DNA of 26,756 nucleotides from Porphyromonadaceae bacterium. Lineage in GTDB: Bacteria; Bacteroidota; Bacteroidia; Bacteroidales; Dysgonomonadaceae. The stretch is from NCBI GenBank assembly GCA_022840285.1, contig JALHIE010000024.1, positions 1-26,756 of the forward strand. Reading direction: 5' to 3'. A program made the position numbers and the translations under genes. The notes below the pieces were generated by a model. The model did no database searches and was not told the DNA's origin. It saw only the letters and a list, made by a program, of their open reading frames with translations. Below are positions 8,830-16,824 of the stretch, piece after piece. The stretch's first letter is position 1, and each line of letters begins with the position of its first letter.

Positions 8830-10101
8830 TTATCTTAAGTCAAAGCCGATGTCTTTTCGGTAATAGCTGTTTTCGAAAGAGATTTTTTCGATATTTTTAT
8901 AGGAATTTTCCAGCGCTTCATCCATCGTTTGTCCGTAGGAGGTCACAGCCAAAACCCGTCCACCGGAGGTCACTACTACATCATTTTTTAACGTTGTTCC
9001 GGCATGAAAAACAATGGAATCCTTTACCTGACCAATTCCCGATATTGCTTTCCCTTTTTCGTAATTTCCCGGGTAACCGCCGGAAACCATCATCACGGTA
9101 ACGGCGTACCTGTTATCAATCTCCACCGCTTTCATGTCCAGGGTTTCGGTGGTTACACTTACGAAAAGATCCAGAATATCTGACTTGACAAGCGGCAGGA
9201 CCACTTCTGTTTCAGGATCACCCATCCGTACATTGTATTCAATCACCTTCGGCTCTCCATCCACATTGATCAACCCGAAGAAGATAAAACCCTTGTAGTC
9301 GATTTTTTCTGCCTTAATTCCGTTGACGGTGGGAAGAACGATCCGTTGTTCCACCTTTTCCATAAACTCTTTATCGGCAAAAAGAACGGGCGAGACAGCT
9401 CCCATGCCTCCGGTGTTTAGTCCCGTATCACTTTCACCAATGCGTTTGTAGTCTTTGGCAACAGGCAGGATTTTGTACGACTTTCCGTCGGTCAGCACAA
9501 AAACCGAGCATTCAATCCCCTTTAGAAACTCCTCGATAATCACCTTGTTGCTGGCAGAACCAAACATCCCGTTGAGCATTTCCCAAAGCAGGCGTTTGGC
9601 CTCGTTTACATCATCCATGATGAGCACTCCTTTTCCGGCCGCCAGCCCATCGGCTTTCAGGACGTAAGGCGGCTGTAACGATTCCAGAAAAAGGTTTCCT
9701 TCTTCAATGTTTTCCAACTTAATCGTTTTGTGTTGAGCTGTCGGGATGTTGTGGCGGTTCATAAAATCCTTGGCGAAGTCCTTGCTTCCCTCCAGCTGAG
9801 CCCCCTTTTTGGAGGGACCGATCACGGCAACGTGGCACACGTCCTCATCGTTGCGGAAATAATCATAGATCCCCTGGACAAGGGGATCTTCCGGCCCAAC
9901 CACGATCATATCCACATCGTTTTCCAAGGAAAACAATTTTAATGCCTGAAAGTCTGTCGGGGAGATGGCAATGTTTGTTCCCAACGACGCAGTCCCCGCG
10001 TTTCCGGGCGCAATAAACAAGTTGTTCAGGTACTTGCTGCTACGCATACGCCAGGCAAAAGCATGTTCACGCCCACCGGAGCCAAGAATTAATACGTTCA
10101 T
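8830..10101 (-). CDS. purD: Phosphoribosylamine--glycine ligase (GAR synthetase)
   Basis: ATP-grasp enzyme for step two of de novo purine synthesis, joining glycine to 5-phosphoribosylamine. The 423-residue protein starts MNVLILGSGGREHAFAW, the hallmark N-terminus, and contains the ATP-grasp segments VLKADGLAAGKGV, GGMGAVSPV and VIEYNVRMGDPETEVVLPL. An in-frame TTG two codons upstream (10107) is the other possible start, but the ATG at 10099-10101 gives the canonical N-terminus. A TAGTTTTG promoter box lies about 48 bases upstream. The gene is divergent from the FabK-like gene across a 133-base intergenic region and is followed directly by the DUF6427-like gene. Confidence 0.97.
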   Translation of the reverse strand: MNVLILGSGGREHAFAWRMRSSKYLNNLFIAPGNAGTASLGTNIAISPTDFQALKLFSLENDVDMIVVGPEDPLVQGIYDYFRNDEDVCHVAVIGPSKKGAQLEGSKDFAKDFMNRHNIPTAQHKTIKLENIEEGNLFLESLQPPYVLKADGLAAGKGVLIMDDVNEAKRLLWEMLNGMFGSASNKVIIEEFLKGIECSVFVLTDGKSYKILPVAKDYKRIGESDTGLNTGGMGAVSPVLFADKEFMEKVEQRIVLPTVNGIKAEKIDYKGFIFFGLINVDGEPKVIEYNVRMGDPETEVVLPLVKSDILDLFVSVTTETLDMKAVEIDNRYAVTVMMVSGGYPGNYEKGKAISGIGQVKDSIVFHAGTTLKNDVVVTSGGRVLAVTSYGQTMDEALENSYKNIEKISFENSYYRKDIGFDLR

Positions 10102-10148
10102 AGTCAACTGGAAGAGAATTTTACGCCAATGATCATCTGTTGGACGTA

Positions 10149-10156
10149 CAAAACTA
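10149..10156 (-). promoter_or_regulatory. Probable -7 promoter box of purD
   Basis: Reads TAGTTTTG on the minus strand, an exact TAnnTTTG match. A TTG lies about 16 bases upstream, slightly closer than the usual 19-21. This predicts a leader of roughly 40 bases for purD. It shares the divergent intergenic region with the promoter of the FabK-like gene. Confidence 0.5.
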
Positions 10157-10195
10157 CTAAAATTAAATTAAACAATAAACTTCTAAAAGCTTTTC

Positions 10196-10226
10196 TTGAT
10201 AACGTTTTGAAAAAAAATTACCTTTG
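10196..10226 (+). promoter_or_regulatory. Promoter of the FabK-like gene with almost no leader
   Basis: The -7 box TACCTTTG is at 10219-10226 and a TTG at 10196-10198 sits 20 bases upstream, the usual Bacteroidetes spacing. Transcription would begin around 10231-10234, and the ATG is at 10235, so the message is predicted to be leaderless or nearly so. Confidence 0.6.
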
Positions 10227-10234
10227 CGTGCATT

Positions 10235-11185
10235 ATGGAAAAAAACAAAATTACCCAATTGTTTGGCATAAGATATCCCATCATTCAGGCCGGAATGGTT
10301 TGGTGTAGTGGATGGCGGTTGGCGTCTGCAGTCAGCAATTCCGGAGGATTGGGCTTGATTGGCGCAGGTTCGATGCACCCCGAAACGTTGCGAGAGCACA
10401 TAAAAAAATGTAAGGCGGCTACAGATAAGCCTTTCGGCGTTAACATCCCGCTGATGTATCCGCAAATGGAAGAGATCATGCAGATCGTGATGGATGAGAA
10501 AGTACCCGTTGTCTTCACATCGGCAGGAAATCCAAAAACGTGGACCGCGAAGCTTAGAGACAAAGGCATTATCGTCGTGCATGTGGTGTCCGGCTCTAAA
10601 TTTGCCTTGAAATGTGTTGAAGCGGGCGTGGATGCTGTTGTGGCGGAGGGGTTTGAAGCCGGAGGACACAACGGCCGTGAAGAGACCACTACGCTTACGC
10701 TTATTCCGCAGGTGCGGAGAGTTACCGATTTGCCGCTTATCGCCGCAGGAGGAATTGCGACGGGTGAAGGGATGGCCGCCGTTTTCGCACTCGGGGCAGA
10801 GGGGGTGCAGGTAGGTACCCGTTTTGCGCTTACCGAAGAGAGTTCAGCCAGTGACGCGTTCAAGCGGAAGTGTATTTCTCTGAACGAGGGTGACACCGTG
10901 CTTTCTCTGAAGAAAGTCAGTCCCACCCGATTGGTTAAAAATGATTTTTATCATCAGGTACAGGAGTTGGAAGACCGGGGAGCGTCGGCTGATGAACTTC
11001 GCACGCTGTTGGGTACCGGTCGTTCCAAACGCGGGATATTTGAAGGAGATTTGGTGGAGGGCGAGCTGGAAATCGGACAGGTTGCATCGATGATAGACAC
11101 CGTTGTGCCTGCAGAACAGGTGATTAAACAGATGATGAGGGAGTTTTATGAGACAGTTGAAAAACTGAACAGGATTGTTTTTTAA
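10235..11185 (+). CDS. FabK-like enoyl-ACP reductase / nitronate monooxygenase family flavoprotein
   Basis: FMN-dependent TIM-barrel protein of 316 residues. The N-terminus (ITQLFGIRYPIIQAGMVW), the DKPFGVNIPL segment, AEGFEAGGHNG with the conserved His145, the phosphate-binding IAAGGIATGEG and GVQVGTRF are the landmarks shared by FabK and nitronate monooxygenases. Overall layout follows FabK closely, so reduction of enoyl-ACP in fatty-acid synthesis is plausible. Oxidation of nitronates is the other annotation commonly given to this family, and the two cannot be separated by eye. There is no signal peptide, so it is cytoplasmic. The only reasonable start is the ATG at 10235, because the next Met (residue 21) lies inside the conserved barrel. 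It is divergent from purD and followed 76 bases later by the DPP IV gene. Confidence 0.85.
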   Translation: MEKNKITQLFGIRYPIIQAGMVWCSGWRLASAVSNSGGLGLIGAGSMHPETLREHIKKCKAATDKPFGVNIPLMYPQMEEIMQIVMDEKVPVVFTSAGNPKTWTAKLRDKGIIVVHVVSGSKFALKCVEAGVDAVVAEGFEAGGHNGREETTTLTLIPQVRRVTDLPLIAAGGIATGEGMAAVFALGAEGVQVGTRFALTEESSASDAFKRKCISLNEGDTVLSLKKVSPTRLVKNDFYHQVQELEDRGASADELRTLLGTGRSKRGIFEGDLVEGELEIGQVASMIDTVVPAEQVIKQMMREFYETVEKLNRIVF

Positions 11186-11261
11186 TCTTATCCTCCCACG
11201 ACTAAATTACCTGGAGTGATATTCCGGCTTGGTGTGAAGGGATTTATAAGCAAAATTATTT

Positions 11262-13403
11262 ATGAGAAAATATTTTATTTTTCTTTTATTATCTGCTTGC
11301 GCAAGCTTGCTGTTTGCCCAACAAAACAAGTTATTCACGTTGGACGAACTTATTCCGGGAGGAGAAAACTTTTACAGTTATTACCCGCGAATAGACGAAC
11401 AATTTCAATGGCACGGCGATGAGTTGATGATGCTCAAGGGCGATTCCGTTTTCCAGGTTGATCCGGCGAATTCCGACAAGAAAAAATTTGTTTTCCGGTT
11501 CGATGAAATTAGAAAAAAGATAGGTAACAACGGAAAGATATCCAATGTGAAGTTTGACAGGGAAGGAGACGATAACCTCCTGTTTTCTTCTGCTGGCGGC
11601 ACAGGAGTGTATAACTTGAAAACCAGACAGGTAATCTTATCTGTTAATTTTCCCGAAAACGGTGCTAACCGGGAACTTTCTCCCGACAATATTTATCTCG
11701 CCTACACAAAAGAGAATAACCTGTATATAATGGACGGGGCGGGTAAAGAGACGGCAATCTCTTCGGAAGAAAACAAAGGAGTTGTTTACGGACAAACGGT
11801 TCACCGGGACGAGTTCGGAATTAAAGGCGGTTTTTTTTGGTCGCCCCGTGGAAACAAGTTGGCGTTTTACCGGATGGATGAGACCATGGTTGCTGAATAT
11901 CCGGTTGTGGATATCTCTGCCCGGATCGCAACGGAGAAAAGCATTCGGTACCCGATGGCTGGAGAGAGCAGTCACGAGGTGACCATCAGCATCTATGACA
12001 TAAAAACCGGACAAACCGTTTACCTGAAAACCGGTGAACCCAGGGACAAGTACCTGACAAACGTGGCCTGGAGTCCCGACGAAAAATTTATATATGTAGC
12101 CGAACTGAATCGAGAGCAAAATCACCTGAAGATGAACCGGTACGATGCAAGGACGGGTGATTTCGATAAAACACTTTTCGAAGAAACACATCCGAAATAC
12201 GTGGAGCCTGAAAATCCGGTTTTGTTTCTCAGAAACAACCCCACTCAATTTGTCTGGCAAAGCGAACGGGACGGATTCAACCACCTGTACCTTTACGATA
12301 CGTCGGGTCGATTGCTGAAGCAACTCACCCGGGGAGACTGGGAAGTTACGGATGTCATCGGCTTTGACGGAAAAGGACAACACCTGTTTTTTGTCTCAAC
12401 CCAGCCAAGCCCTTTAGAAAGGAATGCTTACAGCGTAAATTTAAAGAGCGGAAGCATCAGCCGGCTCACCACTGTTCCGGGCATGCACACTGTTACCGTA
12501 AGCAACTCCGGAAGATACTTGGTCAGCCGTTATTCGGCCAACGATAATCCCGGTAAAGTTGATCTCATCGATTCAAAAAGCACCAAAACTGTTACACTCG
12601 CTTTCGCTCGAAATCCTTTTGCTGGAATCGATATGCCTCGTGTTGAACTGGGAAGCCTGAAAGCTGCTGACGGTAAAACCGATTTGTTTTACCGGATGGT
12701 AAAGCCCGCTAACTTCGATGCCATGAAAAAATACCCCGTGGCCATATATGTCTACGGTGGCCCGCATTCACAACTGGTGCAGAATCGTTGGCGGTACGGT
12801 TCGGGAGGTTGGGAAACCTATATGGCACAGCGAGGATACCTCGTTTTTGTGTTGGATAACCGGGGAACATCGTTTCGGGGACGCGCTTTTGAAGATGTTA
12901 CTCACCGTAAACTGGGTGTGGTGGAGGCCAAAGACCAGATGTGCGGTGTAGAGTTTTTAAAGTCACTGCCTTACGTGGATACTGACCGACTGGGTGTTCA
13001 CGGCTGGAGCTACGGCGGATTTATGACGATCAACATGCTGCTGCGCTACCCCGAGGTATTTAAGGTGGGTGTTGCCGGTGGTCCGGTAATCGACTGGAAA
13101 TATTACGAAGTGATGTACGGTGAACGCTACATGGATACGCCACAGGAGAATCCGGACGGTTACGCCGAAACAAGCTTGCTGAACAAAGCCGGCAGGCTGA
13201 AATCGAGGCTGCTTGTCATTCACGGAGACGAAGATCCGGTCGTGGTGATGCAGCATAGCTTGCAGTATATGAAATCGTCGATCGGTGCAGGAACGCACCC
13301 CGATTTTTTCGTCTATCCAGGACACGAGCATAACATGATGGGCCGGGACCGCGTGCACCTGCACGAACACATCACACGTTATTTTGAGGATTTTTGCCGA
13401 TAG
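11262..13403 (+). CDS. dpp4: Dipeptidyl peptidase IV (S9 family)
   Basis: Exported serine exopeptidase that removes X-Pro and X-Ala dipeptides from peptide N-termini, supporting growth on peptides. It has 713 residues, beginning with a signal peptide (MRKYFIFLLLSACASLLFAQ). An N-terminal beta-propeller follows, containing the VHRDEFGI segment that holds the glutamate gripping the substrate amino-terminus, and then an alpha/beta-hydrolase domain. The triad is Ser583 in GWSYGGF, Asp658 in HGDEDPVV and His690 in GHEHNMMG. The spacings of 75 and 32 residues equal those in the Porphyromonas gingivalis enzyme, and long stretches look nearly identical to it from memory. No clear promoter is visible in the 76 bases upstream, so it may be read through from the FabK-like gene. 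Confidence 0.95.
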   Translation: MRKYFIFLLLSACASLLFAQQNKLFTLDELIPGGENFYSYYPRIDEQFQWHGDELMMLKGDSVFQVDPANSDKKKFVFRFDEIRKKIGNNGKISNVKFDREGDDNLLFSSAGGTGVYNLKTRQVILSVNFPENGANRELSPDNIYLAYTKENNLYIMDGAGKETAISSEENKGVVYGQTVHRDEFGIKGGFFWSPRGNKLAFYRMDETMVAEYPVVDISARIATEKSIRYPMAGESSHEVTISIYDIKTGQTVYLKTGEPRDKYLTNVAWSPDEKFIYVAELNREQNHLKMNRYDARTGDFDKTLFEETHPKYVEPENPVLFLRNNPTQFVWQSERDGFNHLYLYDTSGRLLKQLTRGDWEVTDVIGFDGKGQHLFFVSTQPSPLERNAYSVNLKSGSISRLTTVPGMHTVTVSNSGRYLVSRYSANDNPGKVDLIDSKSTKTVTLAFARNPFAGIDMPRVELGSLKAADGKTDLFYRMVKPANFDAMKKYPVAIYVYGGPHSQLVQNRWRYGSGGWETYMAQRGYLVFVLDNRGTSFRGRAFEDVTHRKLGVVEAKDQMCGVEFLKSLPYVDTDRLGVHGWSYGGFMTINMLLRYPEVFKVGVAGGPVIDWKYYEVMYGERYMDTPQENPDGYAETSLLNKAGRLKSRLLVIHGDEDPVVVMQHSLQYMKSSIGAGTHPDFFVYPGHEHNMMGRDRVHLHEHITRYFEDFCR

Positions 13404-13445
13404 CGAAGGTAGGTCAGTTGGCGCACAAAAATCATAAATTGTTCG

Positions 13446-13453
13446 TACCTTTG
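13446..13453 (+). promoter_or_regulatory. Probable -7 promoter box of the metallo-hydrolase gene
   Basis: TACCTTTG, an exact TAnnTTTG match, 11 bases before the ATG at 13465, predicting a leader of only about 5 bases. The nearest upstream TTG (13418-13420) is 25 bases away, longer than usual, so the -33 element is uncertain. Confidence 0.45.
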
Positions 13454-13464
13454 TCTGTTAGAAT

Positions 13465-14292
13465 ATGCAACATAATTTATTTTCTTCCGATAAATTCTCG
13501 TTTTTCAGTTTGGGCAGCGGTAGTTGCGGTAATTGCTATTACCTGGGAAACAGTCACTACGGGATGCTTATCGATGCTGGATTGGGGCCACGTATTATCA
13601 AAAAAAGACTGGGGGATCACGGTGTCGATTTTTCGTCGGTTTACGCCCTTCTGGTGACGCATGACCATTACGACCACATAAAATCTGCCGGGTACCTGAG
13701 CGAAAAACTTAACATACCGGTTTATGCCACCGAGAAAGTGCACCGGGGCATCCGCAGTTGTCCCCTTGTCAAGAACACCATTAACGGCTCAACCAGGCGG
13801 GTTGTAGAAAAGGGAGAGCCCTTCCGGATTGAAGACTTCAGGATCACCGCTTTCGGTGTTCCGCACGACAGCAGTGACAATGCCGGTTATTTTTTTGAGT
13901 TCGGTAATCACAAACTGACTCTGGCAACCGACATTGGAGCTGTAACTGATGAATTGGTCCATTACACCGGAAAGACCAACCACCTGGTGATTGAAAGCAA
14001 TTACGATGAGGAGATGCTCCATAACGGGCGGTACCCCTATTTCCTAAAACAACGCATCAGCAATGGAACGGGACATCTGAGCAATCGGCAGACTGCCGAG
14101 TTCTTGGCAAACAACTGTTCGCCCCATCTCCGGAATATCTGGCTTTGCCACTTGAGCGGTGACAACAACAGCCCCGATCTGGCATATGAGACGGTGAAGA
14201 ATGAACTTGTCGGCAAAGGTATAGAGGTGGGAGTGAATATAAATTTAGGCGTTTTTCGCCGGAATGTGTTGTCTTCGAAAATTGAATTATAA
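13465..14292 (+). CDS. MBL-fold metallo-hydrolase (WalJ/YycJ-like)
   Basis: Metallo-beta-lactamase-fold hydrolase of 275 residues without a signal peptide. The zinc-binding motif THDHYDHI, a later histidine in VPHDSSD, the bridging aspartate in ATDIG and a final histidine in the WLCHLSGDN segment complete the di-metal site. The N-terminal SLGSGSCGNCYYL segment is typical of the WalJ/YycJ subgroup, which has been linked to DNA-end processing and cell-wall-related phenotypes in other bacteria. The actual substrate here is not known. The gene is followed by a glycosyltransferase after 12 bases, so the two may share a transcript, although that could be accidental packing rather than shared function. 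Confidence 0.88.
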   Translation: MQHNLFSSDKFSFFSLGSGSCGNCYYLGNSHYGMLIDAGLGPRIIKKRLGDHGVDFSSVYALLVTHDHYDHIKSAGYLSEKLNIPVYATEKVHRGIRSCPLVKNTINGSTRRVVEKGEPFRIEDFRITAFGVPHDSSDNAGYFFEFGNHKLTLATDIGAVTDELVHYTGKTNHLVIESNYDEEMLHNGRYPYFLKQRISNGTGHLSNRQTAEFLANNCSPHLRNIWLCHLSGDNNSPDLAYETVKNELVGKGIEVGVNINLGVFRRNVLSSKIEL

Positions 14293-14304
14293 ATTCTGCT
14301 TTAA

Positions 14305-15513
14305 ATGAAGGTATTGTACGTCTTTGGAGGAATTCCGCCTTATGCCAATGCTTTGTTGAACAAACTGGTCGACAAAGGATTGGAAATTGCGGTGGTGATC
14401 CCCCCCGGAAAGAGTGCAATGATCGGAAAAGGAGTCAGGGTGATTGGCCGGGAGACGGCAAACTACAGGATTATTACGAGTGAAGAAAGAAAATCGGTGC
14501 TGAACAAAACCGGCTTCAGGGAACTTCCTTCAATCATATACAAAGAGAAACCGGATATTTTTGTCGTAGGCTGGCCTTTTTTCCTGCAGTATTTCACTCA
14601 ACCTGGATTAAGGAAAGCTTTAAAAAAATGCAAGACCAAGTTTGTGATGCGTGAGATCCCTTTTCAGGTGCCGCCATATGGAAAACTCAGGTCGTTTTAC
14701 AGGGAGCATCCCGTATACGATGAAGACATGAACCTGCTGAACAACGGATTGTTTTTCCACATAAGACAGAGGGCCGTTGCCGAGATCAGGAGATATTGTT
14801 ACTCTAAGGCCGATGGTGCAGTAGTTTATTCATCCGTTGGAAAAGATATTCTGCCTACCTATAACATACCCGAAGAGCTGGTGTTTGTCACTTACAATGC
14901 AAATGATTCCGAAGAATTGCTTCGGATAAGGCAGGAGCTGACTGAAGAGCAGCCACTGCTGCCCCAAAATGACCAGAGAGTGATCCATATGGGTAGGCTG
15001 GTAAAATGGAAAAGGGTTGACCTGCTGATGGATGCCTTTTCAAAAGTACTGCCGCACTTCCCCGGTGCAGAGTTGCTTATCGTGGGAGATGGCCCCGAAA
15101 TGAGAAATTTGAAAAAACAGGCCTGCGACTTAAAGATCGACAGTCGGGTTATTTTCACCAAAGGGGTTTATGACAACGCGTTAATAGGAAAATACTTCCT
15201 GGCTTCGTCGGTTTATGCTTTGGCAGGAATGGGCGGATTGTCCATCAACGATGCCATGACCTTTTCTCTTCCGGTAATCTGTTCGGTGTGTGACGGCACC
15301 GAACAAGATCTGGTTTGCGACGGGGTTAATGGATATTTTTTCCGGGAAAACGATGCTGCAGATCTGTCCGAGAAAATCATCGCACTGTTTAATGATCCCG
15401 GCTTAAGAAAAAGAATGGGGGAACGCTCTTTCGAAATCATCAGAAACAGGGTCAACCTGGATACGGTCAGCGATAGGTATATAAACGCTTACAGGACCAT
15501 CTTGTCGGTTTGA
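14305..15513 (+). CDS. Glycosyltransferase, GT4-like (GT-B fold)
   Basis: Probable retaining sugar transferase of 402 residues that builds a surface glycan in the cytoplasm. The C-terminal donor domain is recognisable by VIHMGRLVKWKRVDLL, the LLIVGDGPE strand-loop and the GLSINDAMTFSLPVI segment with the following cysteine- and glycine-containing loop. The usual E-x7-E pair of GT4 enzymes is altered: the segment reads AGMGGLSINDAM, with no first Glu and Asp in place of the second. The N-terminal acceptor domain starts MKVLYVFGGIPPYA. It is the first gene of the glycan cluster, 12 bases after the metallo-hydrolase and about 100 bases before wecC, which has its own promoter-like sequence. Donor and acceptor cannot be predicted. 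Confidence 0.85.
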   Translation: MKVLYVFGGIPPYANALLNKLVDKGLEIAVVIPPGKSAMIGKGVRVIGRETANYRIITSEERKSVLNKTGFRELPSIIYKEKPDIFVVGWPFFLQYFTQPGLRKALKKCKTKFVMREIPFQVPPYGKLRSFYREHPVYDEDMNLLNNGLFFHIRQRAVAEIRRYCYSKADGAVVYSSVGKDILPTYNIPEELVFVTYNANDSEELLRIRQELTEEQPLLPQNDQRVIHMGRLVKWKRVDLLMDAFSKVLPHFPGAELLIVGDGPEMRNLKKQACDLKIDSRVIFTKGVYDNALIGKYFLASSVYALAGMGGLSINDAMTFSLPVICSVCDGTEQDLVCDGVNGYFFRENDAADLSEKIIALFNDPGLRKRMGERSFEIIRNRVNLDTVSDRYINAYRTILSV

Positions 15514-15583
15514 TCCGGCTTTTGCCCGTCAACGAAAATGGGTATATGCGCCCGCGTTAAGTGTTAGTTAGAAATTTTCCGCT

Positions 15584-15591
15584 TATTTTTG
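15584..15591 (+). promoter_or_regulatory. Probable -7 promoter box of the wecC-wecB glycan operon
   Basis: TATTTTTG, an exact TAnnTTTG match, in the 101-base gap between the GT4-like gene and wecC and 23 bases before the ATG at 15615. No clear -33 element is seen. It would drive the tightly packed genes from wecC onwards. Confidence 0.5.
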
Positions 15592-15614
15592 TAGCTGAAT
15601 TAATGGATTAGTAT

Positions 15615-16820
15615 ATGAAAGCTTGTTTTATCGGACTGGGTTATATAGGTTTGCCAACAGCAATTATCGCTGCTGATAACGGTTTTGAAGTGACCGGTGT
15701 GGACATTAATCCCGAAGTAGTGAAAAGCGTGAATTCCGGGAAAGTTCATTTTTCAGAACCCGGATTGGACGAGATATGCAAAAAGGTCACTTCCAGCGGA
15801 AATCTTAAGGCATCTCCCGAGCCCCTGACAAGTGATGTTTACGTCATTGTGGTGCCTACTCCGTTTAAAGGAAACCACGAACCCGATATCTCCTACGTGG
15901 AATCTGCCGTTACTACCATTCTACCCTACCTGAAAGAAGGCGACTTGTGCATTATTGAGTCAACATGCCCTGTGGGCACTACAGAAAAGATGGCAGGGCT
16001 GATTTTTTCAGAAAGGCCTGAGTTAAAAGATAAAATTTATTTGAGTTATTGTCCTGAAAGGGTGCTGCCGGGGAATACCGTTTACGAATTGATTCAAAAC
16101 GACAGGGTAATAGGAGGTATAGACGCAAGGTCATCGGAAAAAGCTGCCGGTTTCTACAGCCATTTTGTGAAAGGATCCCTGTACAAGACAAATGCCCGCA
16201 CTGCCGAAATGTGCAAGCTGACGGAAAATGCTTCACGCGATGTGCAGATTGCTTTTGCAAATGAGCTTTCCATCATATGCGAGAAAGCCGGTATCAATGT
16301 CTGGGAGCTAATTGAATTAGCCAATAAACATCCTCGAGTGAACATTCTTCAACCCGGAAGCGGGGTGGGCGGGCATTGTATTGCCGTAGACCCCTACTTC
16401 ATCACTTCCGAATTCCCGATAGAGTCGCAACTGATAGGAAAGGCCCGGGAGATAAACAATTACAAAGCTTTTTGGTGTTCGGAAAAAATTCTTTCCACGA
16501 TGAAAGACTTCAATTTGCGCGAAGGCCGGGAGCCCGTTGTGGCGTTGATGGGACTCTCTTTTAAGCCAAATATTGAGGATTTGAGGGAATCTCCCGCCAA
16601 ATATATTGTATCGAAAGTAATGCAGGGACACAACAACGCTGATTTTTTAATTGTTGAACCCAACATAGAAACCCATAAGGTGTTTAAACTTACCGATTAT
16701 GCGGAAGCTTATGAAACGGCCGATATAGTTGCTTTTCTGGTGGCTCACAAAGAATTTAAGCAGTTGATTTCCAGGGATGACAAAATAATCCTTGATTTCT
16801 GCGGGGTTTTAAAAAAATAA
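15615..16820 (+). CDS. wecC: UDP-N-acetyl-D-mannosamine dehydrogenase
   Basis: NAD-dependent enzyme that oxidises UDP-ManNAc twice to UDP-ManNAcA, a uronic-acid donor for surface glycans. The 401-residue protein has the three-part nucleotide-sugar-dehydrogenase layout: an N-terminal NAD-binding loop (FIGLGYIGLPTA); a central domain with ESTCPVGTTE, YCPERVLPG and the active-site GSGVGGHCIAVDP (catalytic Cys255); and the C-terminal UDP-binding domain with GLSFKPNIEDLRESP. The YCPERVLPG form and the wecB gene directly downstream (4 bases apart) favour the ManNAc enzyme over UDP-glucose or UDP-GalNAc dehydrogenases. Confidence 0.93.
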   Translation: MKACFIGLGYIGLPTAIIAADNGFEVTGVDINPEVVKSVNSGKVHFSEPGLDEICKKVTSSGNLKASPEPLTSDVYVIVVPTPFKGNHEPDISYVESAVTTILPYLKEGDLCIIESTCPVGTTEKMAGLIFSERPELKDKIYLSYCPERVLPGNTVYELIQNDRVIGGIDARSSEKAAGFYSHFVKGSLYKTNARTAEMCKLTENASRDVQIAFANELSIICEKAGINVWELIELANKHPRVNILQPGSGVGGHCIAVDPYFITSEFPIESQLIGKAREINNYKAFWCSEKILSTMKDFNLREGREPVVALMGLSFKPNIEDLRESPAKYIVSKVMQGHNNADFLIVEPNIETHKVFKLTDYAEAYETADIVAFLVAHKEFKQLISRDDKIILDFCGVLKK

Positions 16821-16824
16821 GGAT

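Noticed and set aside
10102..10107. TTG start two codons upstream of the purD ATG
   Set aside because: The ATG at 10101 gives the canonical MNVLILGSGGREHA N-terminus.
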